64,000 nucleotides of DNA. It comes from Castellaniella sp044508625. Its GTDB lineage: Bacteria > Pseudomonadota > Gammaproteobacteria > Burkholderiales > Burkholderiaceae_B. Position 1 is the first letter of the stretch. Each line of letters starts with the position of its first letter. The stretch spans positions 1-64,000 of the forward strand of contig JBIQHJ010000004.1 in the NCBI GenBank assembly GCA_044508625.1, in the 5' to 3' direction. Shown here one piece after another: positions 7,738-17,191 of this stretch. The position numbers and the translations under genes are program-made. Under the pieces are notes generated by a model. The model was given only the letters and a program-made list of their open reading frames with translations. It searched no databases and was not told the DNA's origin.

Positions 7738-7781
7738 GACACGTCGAGAGCGGATGAAACCTTATTGGAAGACAAGCCCAA

Positions 7782-9065
7782 ATGAACGTCGTCGTCATGG
7801 TTCTGTTAGGCGTTGCGGGACTGCTGGTGGTATCCACCCCGATCTTCGTATCGTTGTTGTTGCCGGCCATCGCGGGATTCACATTTTCGGGCCTCGGCAT
7901 GCCACCCATCGCGGTGGTGCAGCATGGAGTCCAGGGCATCGCAATGCCGGCGCTTCTTGCGGTGCCGCTCTTCATGTTCGCCGCCGATGTCATCGCCCGG
8001 GGCGAAATCGCCGACCGCCTGGTGGATTTGGCCGATTCCCTCGTGGGTCACATTCCCGGCGGCATTGCCATTGCAACCATCGTCACGATGACGGTATTCG
8101 GGGCGATTTCGGGTGTCGGTGTCGCGGCGATCGTCAGCATCGGTCCCATCGCGTATCCGGTCCTGCTCAGGAAGGGATACAGCAAGAGCTTCGCGCTGGG
8201 CCTGATCTTGTCCGGCTCGACGCTTGCGATGCTGATTCCCCCCAGCGTGGCCGTGATCCTGTACGGACTGCAGGCGAACCAGTCCATTGCGAAGACCTTC
8301 CTGTCGGCCCTCGGCGCGGGCTTGATATTCGCCGCGCTGATGATCCTCTATTCGGTCTGGTACGTGCTGCGCAAGGGCCTGGGCCGCGATGACAGGTTCA
8401 GCGCCAGGCGGCTGGCCGAGGCGCTCAGGCGATCCGTGCTGGCCCTGTTGTTTCCGGTCATCATCCTGGGCGGTATCTACAGCGGGATCACGACGGTGAC
8501 GGAAGCCGCCGCCATGGCGGTCGCATACGCGGTCATTGTCGAGGTGTTCATCTATCGCAGGCTCACCAGGAAAGAGCTGTTTCAGGTGGCGAGGCAGTCC
8601 TCCGGCGTGATCGCGATGGTCATGATCCTGATCGTGGGCGGATCGCTGCTCACCTGGTTCCTGACGCTGGAGCAGATTCCGCAAGCCATCGCGAAGTCTC
8701 CCATGCTGAACGACCCGATCATGGTCCTCGCCGTCATCAACGTCGTGTTTCTCATAGCGGGGATGTTCGTCGACGTGAACTCGGCCATCATCGTCCTGAC
8801 CCCCCTGGTCTTTCCGGCGGCCGCGAGTGCCGGCGTGGATCCGATCCACCTGGGCGCCATTCTGACGATGAATCTGGCCATCGGCATGATCAGCCCGCCG
8901 TTCGGGATGAATCTTTTCGTCGGCATGGCTACGTTCCGCGTGGGATATGGCGATGTCCTGAAAGGAATACTGCCATTCATCATGCTGCAACTGATCGCCC
9001 TGGTGATGGTGACCTATTGGCCGGCTGCGACATTGTGGCTGCCATCACTGGTCAGTACACGCTGA
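7782..9065 (+). CDS. TRAP transporter large permease (DctM family)
   Basis: 427 residues and highly hydrophobic (about 12 membrane segments). Hallmarks include VPLFMFAADVIARGEIADRL near 67-86, SGVGVAAIVSIG, LIPPSVAVILYG, and the C-terminal NLAIGMISPPFGMNLFV motif. It is the sodium-coupled channel subunit of the importer. The gap to dctQ holds the hairpin at 7713-7737. Substrate must be read from context: two hydrolases and a reductase follow, so an ester or cyclic amide acid is possible. Confidence 0.9.
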   Translation: MNVVVMVLLGVAGLLVVSTPIFVSLLLPAIAGFTFSGLGMPPIAVVQHGVQGIAMPALLAVPLFMFAADVIARGEIADRLVDLADSLVGHIPGGIAIATIVTMTVFGAISGVGVAAIVSIGPIAYPVLLRKGYSKSFALGLILSGSTLAMLIPPSVAVILYGLQANQSIAKTFLSALGAGLIFAALMILYSVWYVLRKGLGRDDRFSARRLAEALRRSVLALLFPVIILGGIYSGITTVTEAAAMAVAYAVIVEVFIYRRLTRKELFQVARQSSGVIAMVMILIVGGSLLTWFLTLEQIPQAIAKSPMLNDPIMVLAVINVVFLIAGMFVDVNSAIIVLTPLVFPAAASAGVDPIHLGAILTMNLAIGMISPPFGMNLFVGMATFRVGYGDVLKGILPFIMLQLIALVMVTYWPAATLWLPSLVSTR

Positions 9066-9134
9066 AGGCGGATGGATCGAAGTCCGCAGGGGTGCTTGCC
9101 GCCCTTGCGTCAACATCAACTTGAGGAACCAATC

Positions 9135-10352
9135 ATGGAAGAGAATCTGCTTATCGACCAGGCAATGGATCGCAAGGAACCGCATTATCAGCCCTACGGC
9201 TGGCATCATTGGCCCGACCATCCCTGGATGAGCTATCAGTTTCGCCGCGGGCTCGGTGAAACCCAGGAGGGGCACGGCGCCGTATCCGAGTGCTTCCTCG
9301 CGGCGAGCCGCATGATCCCCGGCGACAAGGAAAGCTGGCACAAGGAGTGGAAGCGGCTCGGCGACGAGAACCAGGCGCGCGGTGATGCCGAACAGGCGCT
9401 TGGGCACCCGCGCACCGCATCCAACTGCTGGCAGCGGGCCGCCGGCTACTATCGCCAGGCCGAATTCTGGCTGGATCCCAAGGATCCGCGCCGCCTCGCC
9501 ACTTTCAACCAGATGGAGGCTTGCAGCAGGAAGTTCCTGTCGAATCTCAATCCGGCGGGCGAGGTGGTCGAGATTCCCTACGAGAATGGGACCAGCCTGA
9601 CCGGATACTTCGTTCGGGCCCCCTTCGATACCGGCGCGCAGCCCTGCCTGATCTCGATGGGCGGCCTCGATTCCATCAAGGACGAAATGTGGGCCATGCA
9701 GGCCCACGGCTGCCTGCAGCGCGGCATTTCCGTGCTGATGATCGACGGCCCGGGCCAGGGCAGCGCGCTGCACCGCCACAAGCTGCTCACCCGCTACGAC
9801 TATGAAGTACCCATCGGCGCCTGCATCGACTACCTGGAGACCCGCAGCGACGTCGACCCCAAACGCATCGCCGTGTGCGGATCCTCGCTGGGCGGCTACT
9901 ACGCGGCGCGCGCCGGCTCCTTCGAGCCCCGCCTGGCCGCCGCGATTTCGCATGGCGCCATCTGGTCCATCCCCATGCTGTGGGCGACGGCCGACGAGAA
10001 TCACGGCCTGGCCGGGCACATCAAGTGGATATTCGGGACCGATACCGTGAATGCGGCCATGGAGCGGGCCAAGCCCTTCACGCTGGACGGCGCGCTGGAG
10101 CACATGAAGTGCCCCTACCTCATCGTCCACGGCGGCTTCGACGTGTTGGGCGTGCAGCAGGCCAAGGTCGTATACGAGTATGCGAAATCTCACGGGGTCG
10201 ACGTGACCCTGCGGTTCCTGACCGAGGACGAAACGGGGGCCGAGCATTGCCAGCACGACAACCCGACCATTGGCCAAGAGGTTTTGTCCGACTGGCTGGC
10301 GGATCGTTTCGGCATCGACCAGATGGCTTTGGGCCGCGCGGCGACCCTGTAG
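9135..10352 (+). CDS. Alpha/beta hydrolase resembling 2,6-dihydroxypseudooxynicotine hydrolase / FrsA-type esterase
   Basis: 405 residues. An alpha-helical N-terminal cap (about 1-140, with RTASNCWQRAAGYYRQAEF) precedes the hydrolase core. The nucleophile elbow is CGSSLGGYYA (nucleophile S251), and DGPGQG at 204-209 and the C-terminal GAEHCQHDN His motif are intact. This cap-plus-core layout is that of the C-C bond hydrolase 2,6-dihydroxypseudooxynicotine hydrolase and of FrsA/DUF1100 esterases. It sits directly after dctM and before a reductase, so I infer it cleaves the imported compound. Start at 9135 is supported by TTGAGGAACC. Exact substrate unknown. Confidence 0.78.
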   Translation: MEENLLIDQAMDRKEPHYQPYGWHHWPDHPWMSYQFRRGLGETQEGHGAVSECFLAASRMIPGDKESWHKEWKRLGDENQARGDAEQALGHPRTASNCWQRAAGYYRQAEFWLDPKDPRRLATFNQMEACSRKFLSNLNPAGEVVEIPYENGTSLTGYFVRAPFDTGAQPCLISMGGLDSIKDEMWAMQAHGCLQRGISVLMIDGPGQGSALHRHKLLTRYDYEVPIGACIDYLETRSDVDPKRIAVCGSSLGGYYAARAGSFEPRLAAAISHGAIWSIPMLWATADENHGLAGHIKWIFGTDTVNAAMERAKPFTLDGALEHMKCPYLIVHGGFDVLGVQQAKVVYEYAKSHGVDVTLRFLTEDETGAEHCQHDNPTIGQEVLSDWLADRFGIDQMALGRAATL

Positions 10353-10426
10353 TTTTCCATGGGCGGGCAGCGGCCTGCGAGCGGCCCTCGCCCGGCCCGC
10401 CACCCGATACAGGCGGAGGACACGAG

Positions 10427-11458
10427 ATGCGATACAAGAAATTTGGGCGAACGGGTTTGCTGGTTTCCGAATTCGCGCTGGGCACCATGACGTTTGGCGG
10501 CCGGGACGGGCTTTGGGGCCAGATCGGCTCCCTGCAGCAGGCGGAGGCCGACCGGCTGGTCGCCCATGCGCTCGAGCAGGGCATCAATTTGCTGGACACG
10601 GCGGACGTCTATGCGGACGGGCGATCGGAAACCATTACCGGACAGGCGCTCAGGAATCTGGGCGTCGCGCGCGAGGACGTCGTGGTCGCCACCAAGATAT
10701 ACGGCGAAACCGGGACCAAAGGGGTGAACTCGCGAGGCCATTCGCGCTATCACATCATGAATGGCCTGAAGGCCAGCCTGGCGCGCCTGCAGCTCGATCA
10801 CATCGACCTGTATCAGTTGCACGCCTTCGATCCGGCCACGCCGATAGACGAGACCCTCGGGGCCCTGGACGACGCGGTGCGCCAAGGCTACGTCAGGTAC
10901 ATCGGCGTCTCGAACTGGGCGGCCTGGCAGCTCATGAAGGCGCTCGGGCTGTCCGACAAGCTCGGCCTGGCCCGCTTCGAATCGCTGCAAGCGTATTACA
11001 CCGTCGCCGGGCGCGACATCGAGCGCGAACTGATCCCCTTGGTGCAAAGCGAAAACCTCGGCTTGCTGGTCTGGAGCCCGCTCGCGGGCGGGCTTCTCAG
11101 CGGCAAGTACGGGCGCGGCATGCAGGCCGAGGAAGGAAGCCGGCGCACGCGATCCGATTTCCCGCCCGTCAATGTCGAGCGCGCCCATGACTGCATCGAC
11201 GCAATGCGGGAGATGGCCGGGCAGAGAAGCGTATCTGTTGCGCAGATTGCCCTGGCGTGGCTGCTGCACCAGAAGGCCGTCACCAGCGTCATCATCGGCG
11301 CCAAGCGCGTGGAGCAGTTGCAGGACAACATCGCGGCGGCACGGATTGCGCTCAGCGAGGAGGAACTGGGCCGGCTGGCGGAACTGAGCGCCTTGCCAGC
11401 CGAATATCCCATGTGGATGATGGAGCGCCAGGGCGCCGCCAGGCGCGGCCTGGAATGA
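10427..11458 (+). CDS. Aldo/keto reductase
   Basis: 343 residues, the normal size for NADPH-dependent monomeric AKRs with a TIM barrel. The catalytic tetrad is visible: D57 (LLDTADVY), Y62, K90 (VVVATKIYG) and H132 (DLYQLHAFD). The C-terminal cofactor region VTSVIIGAKRVEQLQDN is typical of AKRs binding NADP(H). The start at 10427 has GGCGGAGGA upstream. It is 74 bp after the hydrolase and probably reduces a carbonyl product of the same pathway. Closest in style to the YajO/Tas-like group, which acts on various aldehydes, so substrate remains open. Confidence 0.87.
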   Translation: MRYKKFGRTGLLVSEFALGTMTFGGRDGLWGQIGSLQQAEADRLVAHALEQGINLLDTADVYADGRSETITGQALRNLGVAREDVVVATKIYGETGTKGVNSRGHSRYHIMNGLKASLARLQLDHIDLYQLHAFDPATPIDETLGALDDAVRQGYVRYIGVSNWAAWQLMKALGLSDKLGLARFESLQAYYTVAGRDIERELIPLVQSENLGLLVWSPLAGGLLSGKYGRGMQAEEGSRRTRSDFPPVNVERAHDCIDAMREMAGQRSVSVAQIALAWLLHQKAVTSVIIGAKRVEQLQDNIAAARIALSEEELGRLAELSALPAEYPMWMMERQGAARRGLE

Positions 11459-11484
11459 GCGTGGCGTGCCTGACGGACGAATGA

Positions 11485-12726
11485 ATGACGAGGAGCACGG
11501 GCTTGGAACCTTTCCCGCCGGGAAACGCATATTCCCACCACATCAGGGCGAAATCCTACATCGGCCTCGACGACAGGCCCGGATTCAAGATGGCGATCCA
11601 CAGGCACGAGGATCGCTGGTATCTGTATACGGCGCATTTGTGGCACAGCGGCTGGTCGATCGTGGACATCACGGACGCATCCCGGCCGCGGCTCGTGCGC
11701 TTCATTCCCGGGCCGCCCAATACGTGGACGCTGCAGATCCAGATTGCCGATGGCCTGATGATCACCGCGCTGGAACGGATCCCCGAGGGCTGGGGGGGTG
11801 ATACCTCGGGGGAATTCGACGAGGGGTTCCTGATCTGGGATCTGGCCGATCCGGAGGACCCCCGCCGTATCGGTCACTACCGGACCGGCGGCATGGGCAC
11901 GCACAGGAATTATTATGCCGGCGGCCGCTACGTGCATGCGACCAGCCTGCCACAGGGATATGACGGCCATATCTATCAGATCGTGGACATCGCCGATCCC
12001 GCGCATCCGGTGGAGGTCTCGCGCTGGTGGCGCCAAGGCCAATGGCTCGCGGGCGGAGAGGGCGGCGTGCCCGCCGGCACGCTGCTGCACGGCGGCGCGT
12101 ACGTGAAGGGCGATCGCGCCTACCTGCCGTATAGCGCCGGGGGCTTCGTGATCCTGGACATTTCCGAGGTCACGCAACCGCGCCTGGTCAGCGATCTGCC
12201 CTTTTCGCCGCCGTTCCAGGCCTTCATCGCCGTGCATTCCGCGATCCCCCTGCGGGGGCGGCCGCTCGTGATGGTCAATTCGGAGGCCATCGCCGAGCAG
12301 GGCGACGAGGCGCTGGGCTATGTCGGCATCGTCGATATTGCCGACGAACGAAAGCCGCGGCTGATCTCGCTGTTCCCGGTTCCCGTACCGCCGCCCGGGA
12401 TGGGCGTGCGCAACTTCTATGAAAGGCCGGGGCGATTCGGCCCTCACAACCAGCACCAGCCGCAGTTCCAGGACGTGCTGTACCAGGGCGAGGATCTCGC
12501 CTTCGTGACGTATTTCAATGCGGGCTTGCGCGTCTACGACGTGTCGGATGAGCGGATGCCGCGTGAAATCGCGTATTTCATCCCGCCCGACCCGGTCCGG
12601 CGTTTGGGCCCGCTGCCGCGCACCGGGCTCGTCGCCCAGTCGGAAGACGTGCTGGTGGATCAGCGGGGCAATATCTTCATAACGGACAAGAATCATGGCA
12701 TCCATGTCCTGGAGCTGGATCTGTAG
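11485..12726 (+). CDS. LVIVD-repeat beta-propeller protein
   Basis: 413 residues built from LVIVD-type repeats: WSIVDITDASRPRLV, FLIWDLADPEDPRRI, YQIVDIADPAHPVEV, FVILDISEVTQPRLV, YVGIVDIADERKPRLI and LRVYDVSDERMPREI, about 45-65 residues apart, predicting a six- or seven-bladed propeller. No signal peptide is evident, so it may be cytoplasmic. His-rich loops (MGTHRNYY, GPHNQHQPQF) could bind metal. It closes the catabolic cluster, 26 bp after the reductase. Function unknown in the family; a lactonase-like or hydrolytic propeller is one possibility. Ribosome binding site is weak. Confidence 0.75.
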   Translation: MTRSTGLEPFPPGNAYSHHIRAKSYIGLDDRPGFKMAIHRHEDRWYLYTAHLWHSGWSIVDITDASRPRLVRFIPGPPNTWTLQIQIADGLMITALERIPEGWGGDTSGEFDEGFLIWDLADPEDPRRIGHYRTGGMGTHRNYYAGGRYVHATSLPQGYDGHIYQIVDIADPAHPVEVSRWWRQGQWLAGGEGGVPAGTLLHGGAYVKGDRAYLPYSAGGFVILDISEVTQPRLVSDLPFSPPFQAFIAVHSAIPLRGRPLVMVNSEAIAEQGDEALGYVGIVDIADERKPRLISLFPVPVPPPGMGVRNFYERPGRFGPHNQHQPQFQDVLYQGEDLAFVTYFNAGLRVYDVSDERMPREIAYFIPPDPVRRLGPLPRTGLVAQSEDVLVDQRGNIFITDKNHGIHVLELDL

Positions 12727-12878
12727 TCCTGGAAACCACCGCCGGGCAAGCCGGCAGGATGAATGCCATACAAAAATATTTCCATGCCGCAACCCCCCAA
12801 AGGCATTCCTCGACGGCCCCGTACACCCGACACCCGTACAATCACCTTTCAACGCCTGGCGGTCGATAGGAGAACCCC

Positions 12879-13577
12879 GTGCTGGTGCTGGACTCTGTCG
12901 TCAAGACATTCGGCGGCGCGCATCCGCGTACTGTGTTTCGCGGGCTCGATCTCGAGCTGCGGCCGGGCGAGTACGTCGCCATCATGGGGGAATCGGGTGT
13001 CGGCAAGTCGACCTTGCTGAATCTGATCGCCGGGCTGGATCGTCCGGACGGCGGGCGGATCGTGCTGGATGGCCACGACGTCCATGCGCTGGATGACGAT
13101 GGGGCGACGCGCCTGCGGCGGCGCGCCATGGGTTTCGTGTTCCAGGCGTTCCATGTGCTGCCGCACTTGAGCGTGGCCGGGAATGTAGAGCTGCCGCTGT
13201 TGCTGATGGGCGTGGGCCAGCGGGAGGCGCGGGCGCGTGTCCAGGCGGCGCTGGAGGAGGTGGGCCTGGGAGGGCGGGGCGACAGTCCGCCGCGCGAGCT
13301 GTCGGGCGGCGAGATGCAGCGGGTGGCGATTGCGCGCGCGCTGGTCCATCGGCCCAGCCTGATCCTGGCCGATGAGCCGACGGGCAATCTCGATCAGGAC
13401 AGCGCGTCGCAAATCCTGGCCTTGCTGCGGCGGCGGATCAAGGCGGAGGACGGTCCGGGCGCGATGGGGCTGCTGGTCACGCATTCGGCCAGCGCGGCGG
13501 CGAGCGCCGATCGGACGCTGCGGCTGACGGCCGGGGGGCTGGAGCCCCTCGACCCGCAGGGCCGGCCGGCGGTGTGA
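12879..13577 (+). CDS. ABC transporter ATP-binding protein, LolD/MacB type (AttE-like)
   Basis: 232 residues from a GTG with AGGAGA 5 nt upstream. Walker A GESGVGKST (37-45), Q-loop VFQAFHVLPHL (87-97), signature LSGGEMQRVA (141-150) and Walker B LILADEPTGNLD (161-172) are complete. The sequence style is LolD/DevA, ATPases that drive FtsX-type permeases rather than import. The permease at 13581 follows after 3 bp and a secreted AttH-like protein after that, matching the AttEFGH layout known from Agrobacterium. Confidence 0.87.
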   Translation: MLVLDSVVKTFGGAHPRTVFRGLDLELRPGEYVAIMGESGVGKSTLLNLIAGLDRPDGGRIVLDGHDVHALDDDGATRLRRRAMGFVFQAFHVLPHLSVAGNVELPLLLMGVGQREARARVQAALEEVGLGGRGDSPPRELSGGEMQRVAIARALVHRPSLILADEPTGNLDQDSASQILALLRRRIKAEDGPGAMGLLVTHSASAAASADRTLRLTAGGLEPLDPQGRPAV

Positions 13578-13580
13578 TCG

Positions 13581-16097
13581 ATGGGCACGGGCGCGACGCT
13601 CTTGCGTGTGCTGCTGGCCGCCGAGCTGCGCGCCCACGCGGGCCGCGCGGCGGTCGGCGTGATCGCGATCGCCATCGGGGTGGCGATGGGGTATGCGGTG
13701 TACCTGATCAATCACGCGGCCCTGGCGGAGTTCTCGCAGGCGGTGCGCACGCTGGCCGGGCAGGCCGACCTGGAGGTGCGCGGGCCGCGCAGCGGCTTCG
13801 ATGAGGCGCTGTATCCGCGCCTGGCGGCTTTGCCGGAGGTGGCGGCGGCCAGCCCGGTCGTCGAGGTGGAGCTCGCGCTGCCGGGGCGCGGCGAAACGCT
13901 GCGGCTGCTGGGCGTGGACGTGTTTCGCGTGATGGCGGTCAATCCCGGGCTCGTCGGCCGGCCCGCCGGCGAGCGGTCCTCGCGGCTGGACACCCTGGAT
14001 CCCGAGGCGGTGTTCCTGTCGCCCGCCGCACTCTCATGGCTGGGCCTCGCGCCCGGCGACAGGATGGAGGCGCATGCGGGATCGGGCAGGATATCGCTGC
14101 GGGTGGCGGGGACGCTGGCCATCGCGGGCGCGCGCCTGGCCGTCATGGACATCGGCGCCGCGCAATGGCGGTTCGGGCGCCTGGGGCGGCTGCAGCGCAT
14201 CGATCTCAGGCTGCGGCCCGGCGTGGATCGGGAGGCCTTCCGGAAAAGGCTCGAGGCCTTGCTGCCGGCGGGCGTGGCGGCCCGGACGCCGGAGGACGCC
14301 GGGCGCGTGGCGTCGAACCTGTCCCGGGCCTATCGCGTCAATCTGGACGTGCTGGCGCTGGTGGCGCTGTTCACGGGGGCGTTCCTGGTGTTTTCGGGGC
14401 AGGCCCTTTCGGTCGTGTCCCGGCGTTCGCAACTGGCGCTGCTGCGCGCGCTGGGCATGACGCGCCGCGGCTTGCGGCGACTGGTGCTGGCCGAGAGCCT
14501 GGTCCTGGGGGCGGCGGGATCGCTGGCGGGCATCGCGCTCGGCGCCGCCCTCGCGGCGGCGGCGCTGCGCTATGGGGGCGGGGACCTGGGCGCCGGCTAT
14601 TTCCCGGGCGTGCGGCCGTCTCCGCAGTTCTCGCTCCCGGCGGCCCTGGCGTTCGCCGCGCTGGGGACGGCGGCCGCGGCGCTGGGCGGGCTCGCGCCCG
14701 CCTGGGAGGCTTCGCGCGCGCAGCCCGCGCTGGCGCTCAAGGCCGGCGACGAGAACACGCCTGCGCCGCTGCGCTCGCCGTGGCCGGCCTTGGCTTCCAT
14801 GGCCGCGGGGATCGCGCTGACCCAGGCCGGGCCCCTCGGGGGACTGCCGGTCTTCGCCTACGTGGCGATCGGCGTATTGCTGCTGGGAGCGATCCTGTGG
14901 ATGCCGTGGGTGGCGCGCTGGGTGTTCGGCAAGGCGCCCCGGCCCCGCCGCGCCGTGCCCCACCTGGCCCTGGCGCAGCTCGCGGCCGCGCCCGGGCGGG
15001 CGGCGATCGGGCTGGCGGGGGTGGTGGCCAGTTTCAGCCTGATGGCGGCCATGGCGATCATGGTGCACAGCTTTCGGATTTCGTTCGACCAGTGGCTCGA
15101 CACCGTGGTGCCGGCGCAGCTCTATCTGCGGACGGCCGCCGGCAGTACGGCCGGCTATTTTTCGGAGGACGACCGGCGGCTCATCGAGGCGACTCCCGGC
15201 GTGGCGCGCGCCGAGTTCACGCAGACCGACCGGCTGGCGCTGAGCCCCCAACTGCCGCCGGTGGCGCTGATCATCCGCCCCATCGACGCGCGGCATCCGC
15301 AGGCGCGGCTCGCGCTGGTCGGGCCGGCCGTCGTTCCTCCCGCGGACGGGCCGCCGCCGGCCTGGGTGAGCGAGGCCATGGTGGACCTGTACGGCATGGC
15401 GGTGGGCCAGCGCGTCGAACTGCCACTGGCGGGAACGTGGCGCGCCTTCGTGGTGGCGGGGGTCTGGCGGGATTATGCGCGCCAATACGGCGCCATCGTG
15501 GTGGATGCCGAGGATGCGTACCGGATGGTCGGCGAGCGCCGGCCGGCCGAGGCCGCCTTGTGGCTCGCCCCCCATGCCGACGCCGCGCGGGTGGCGCAAG
15601 CCATCCGCGAACGGCTGCCGGGGGCCGATCGCGTCGAATCCAGGACGCCCGGCGAAATCCGCGGCGCGAGCCTGCGCATCTTCGACCGCAGCTTCGCGGT
15701 GACGTATCTGCTGGAGGCCGTGGCCATCGTCGTCGGCCTCTTTGGCGTGGGCGTGAGCTTCGGCGCGCAGGCTCTGGCGCGCTCGCGGGAGTTCGGCATG
15801 CTGCGGCACATCGGCCTGACGCGCGGCCAGGTGGGCGGGATGCTGGCGCTCGAAGGCGGCCTGCTCGGCCTGCTGGGCGGGGCCGTGGGCCTCGCGCTGG
15901 GCTGGGGCCTCGCCCTGATCCTGGTGACCATCGTCAATCCGCAGTCCTTTCATTGGACGATGGAGATGCACATGCCCTGGGGGCCGCTCGCCGCGGCCCT
16001 GCTCGCGCTCGTCGCGGCGGCGTCGCTGACCGCCCTGGCCAGCGGCCGGCGCGCGATGTCGGCGAGCGCCGTGCGTGCCGTGCGGGAGGACTGGTGA
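13581..16097 (+). CDS. ABC transporter permease, fused double FtsX domain (AttF/AttG-like)
   Basis: 838 residues with two FtsX units fused in one chain. There is a membrane anchor near residues 22-45, a periplasmic region up to about 245, three helices at roughly 250-390, a membrane pair near 400-450, then a second anchor near 475-500, periplasmic domain, and three terminal helices (YLLEAVAIVVGLFGVGVSF, LEGGLLGLLGGAVGLALG). Conserved LLRALGMTRRGLRRLVLAE and LRHIGLTRGQVGGMLALE are the coupling-helix regions. It works with the upstream ATPase in lipoprotein or substrate extrusion at the inner membrane. Base composition is among the highest GC in the window. The stop overlaps the next start (TGATG). 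Confidence 0.85.
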   Translation: MGTGATLLRVLLAAELRAHAGRAAVGVIAIAIGVAMGYAVYLINHAALAEFSQAVRTLAGQADLEVRGPRSGFDEALYPRLAALPEVAAASPVVEVELALPGRGETLRLLGVDVFRVMAVNPGLVGRPAGERSSRLDTLDPEAVFLSPAALSWLGLAPGDRMEAHAGSGRISLRVAGTLAIAGARLAVMDIGAAQWRFGRLGRLQRIDLRLRPGVDREAFRKRLEALLPAGVAARTPEDAGRVASNLSRAYRVNLDVLALVALFTGAFLVFSGQALSVVSRRSQLALLRALGMTRRGLRRLVLAESLVLGAAGSLAGIALGAALAAAALRYGGGDLGAGYFPGVRPSPQFSLPAALAFAALGTAAAALGGLAPAWEASRAQPALALKAGDENTPAPLRSPWPALASMAAGIALTQAGPLGGLPVFAYVAIGVLLLGAILWMPWVARWVFGKAPRPRRAVPHLALAQLAAAPGRAAIGLAGVVASFSLMAAMAIMVHSFRISFDQWLDTVVPAQLYLRTAAGSTAGYFSEDDRRLIEATPGVARAEFTQTDRLALSPQLPPVALIIRPIDARHPQARLALVGPAVVPPADGPPPAWVSEAMVDLYGMAVGQRVELPLAGTWRAFVVAGVWRDYARQYGAIVVDAEDAYRMVGERRPAEAALWLAPHADAARVAQAIRERLPGADRVESRTPGEIRGASLRIFDRSFAVTYLLEAVAIVVGLFGVGVSFGAQALARSREFGMLRHIGLTRGQVGGMLALEGGLLGLLGGAVGLALGWGLALILVTIVNPQSFHWTMEMHMPWGPLAAALLALVAAASLTALASGRRAMSASAVRAVREDW

Positions 16098-17191
16098 TGG
16101 GACGGCGGTTGCGGGCATGCCTCCTGTCCTGCGCCTGGCTGCTGTCGCTGGCGGCCCATGCGGCGGCGCCCGCGGGCGGCCCGCCCGATTATCCCGCCGT
16201 CACGCCGGGCCACGCGCTGCGATTCCCCCATGACCATGGCGCGCATCCCGCGTTCCGTACGGAATGGTGGTACATCACCGGCTGGCTGCGAGCGGGGGAG
16301 GACGCCCCGATCGGGTTCCAGGTGACGTTCTTTCGTTCCCGCCCGCCGCTGGACACGGGCAACCCCAGCCGCTTCGCGCCGGCGGAATTGCTCTTTGCCC
16401 ATGCGGCGCTCGCGGATCCCTCGGTCGGACGGCTGCTGCACGACCAGCGCGCGGCGCGCGCGGGCTTCGGCCTGGCCGAGGCGGCCGTGGGCGATACCCG
16501 CGTGCATATCGGCGACTGGTCGCTCGCCCGCGATCCGGACGGATCGTACCGCAGCCTCGTGCACGCGCACGATTTCACCCTCGAACTGGCGTTCAGGCCC
16601 ACCGGGCCGATATTGCTGGAAGGCGATGCCGGCTACAGCCGCAAAGGCCCGCGGCCCGAGCAGGCGAGCTATTACTACAGCCAGCCGCAGCTCGCCGTCG
16701 AGGGCCATGTGACGCGCGACGGCGCGCGCGTCGAGGTGTCGGGGACCGCCTGGCTCGATCACGAGTGGTCCTCGGAGGTGCTGGCCGCCGAGGGCGTCGG
16801 CTGGGACTGGACGGGCATCAACCTCGACGACGGCGGCGCCGTGATGGCCTTCCGGATCCGCGACCGGGCCGGCGGCCCCCTCTGGGCCGCCGGCACCCTG
16901 CGCCGGGCCGACGGCACCGTCGCCGCGCTGCCGCCTTCGGCGATCGAGTTCACCCCCCGCCGGCGATGGCGCTCGCCCCGGACGGACGCGGAGTATCCGG
17001 TGGCCATGCGCCTGCGGGCGGGCGAGCTCGTCCTGGACCTCGATCCCCTGATGGACGACCAGGAACTCGATTCCCGCGCCAGCACCGGCGCGGTGTACTG
17101 GGAGGGCGCGATATCGGCCTCGCGCGAGGGCCACCGGGTGGGCCGGGGCTACCTGGAGCTGACGGGGTATTTCCGGCCACTGGATTTCTGA
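16097..17191 (+). CDS. AttH / carotenoid 1,2-hydratase-family secreted protein
   Basis: 364 residues with a Sec signal peptide (MGRRLRACLLSCAWLLSLAA, cleavage near residue 25). The mature part opens with FRTEWWYITGWL, the signature of the AttH/CrtC tandem-lipocalin family, and keeps SYYYSQPQL and AWLDHEWSSE, the region containing the conserved acidic/His pair. It is coupled by a one-base overlap to the FtsX permease, as in att operons where AttH is the periplasmic partner of the ABC complex. Despite the hydratase name, no carotenoid genes are nearby; a lipid-binding or processing role is more likely. Confidence 0.85.
   Translation: MGRRLRACLLSCAWLLSLAAHAAAPAGGPPDYPAVTPGHALRFPHDHGAHPAFRTEWWYITGWLRAGEDAPIGFQVTFFRSRPPLDTGNPSRFAPAELLFAHAALADPSVGRLLHDQRAARAGFGLAEAAVGDTRVHIGDWSLARDPDGSYRSLVHAHDFTLELAFRPTGPILLEGDAGYSRKGPRPEQASYYYSQPQLAVEGHVTRDGARVEVSGTAWLDHEWSSEVLAAEGVGWDWTGINLDDGGAVMAFRIRDRAGGPLWAAGTLRRADGTVAALPPSAIEFTPRRRWRSPRTDAEYPVAMRLRAGELVLDLDPLMDDQELDSRASTGAVYWEGAISASREGHRVGRGYLELTGYFRPLDF

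Noticed and set aside
14034..16118. 694-codon minus frame opposite the FtsX permease, and a second plus frame through the same region
   Set aside because: Composition dominated by Arg, Gly, Pro and His. The permease frame has clear membrane helices and family motifs. Only the part from 16097 of the other plus frame (AttH-like) is real.
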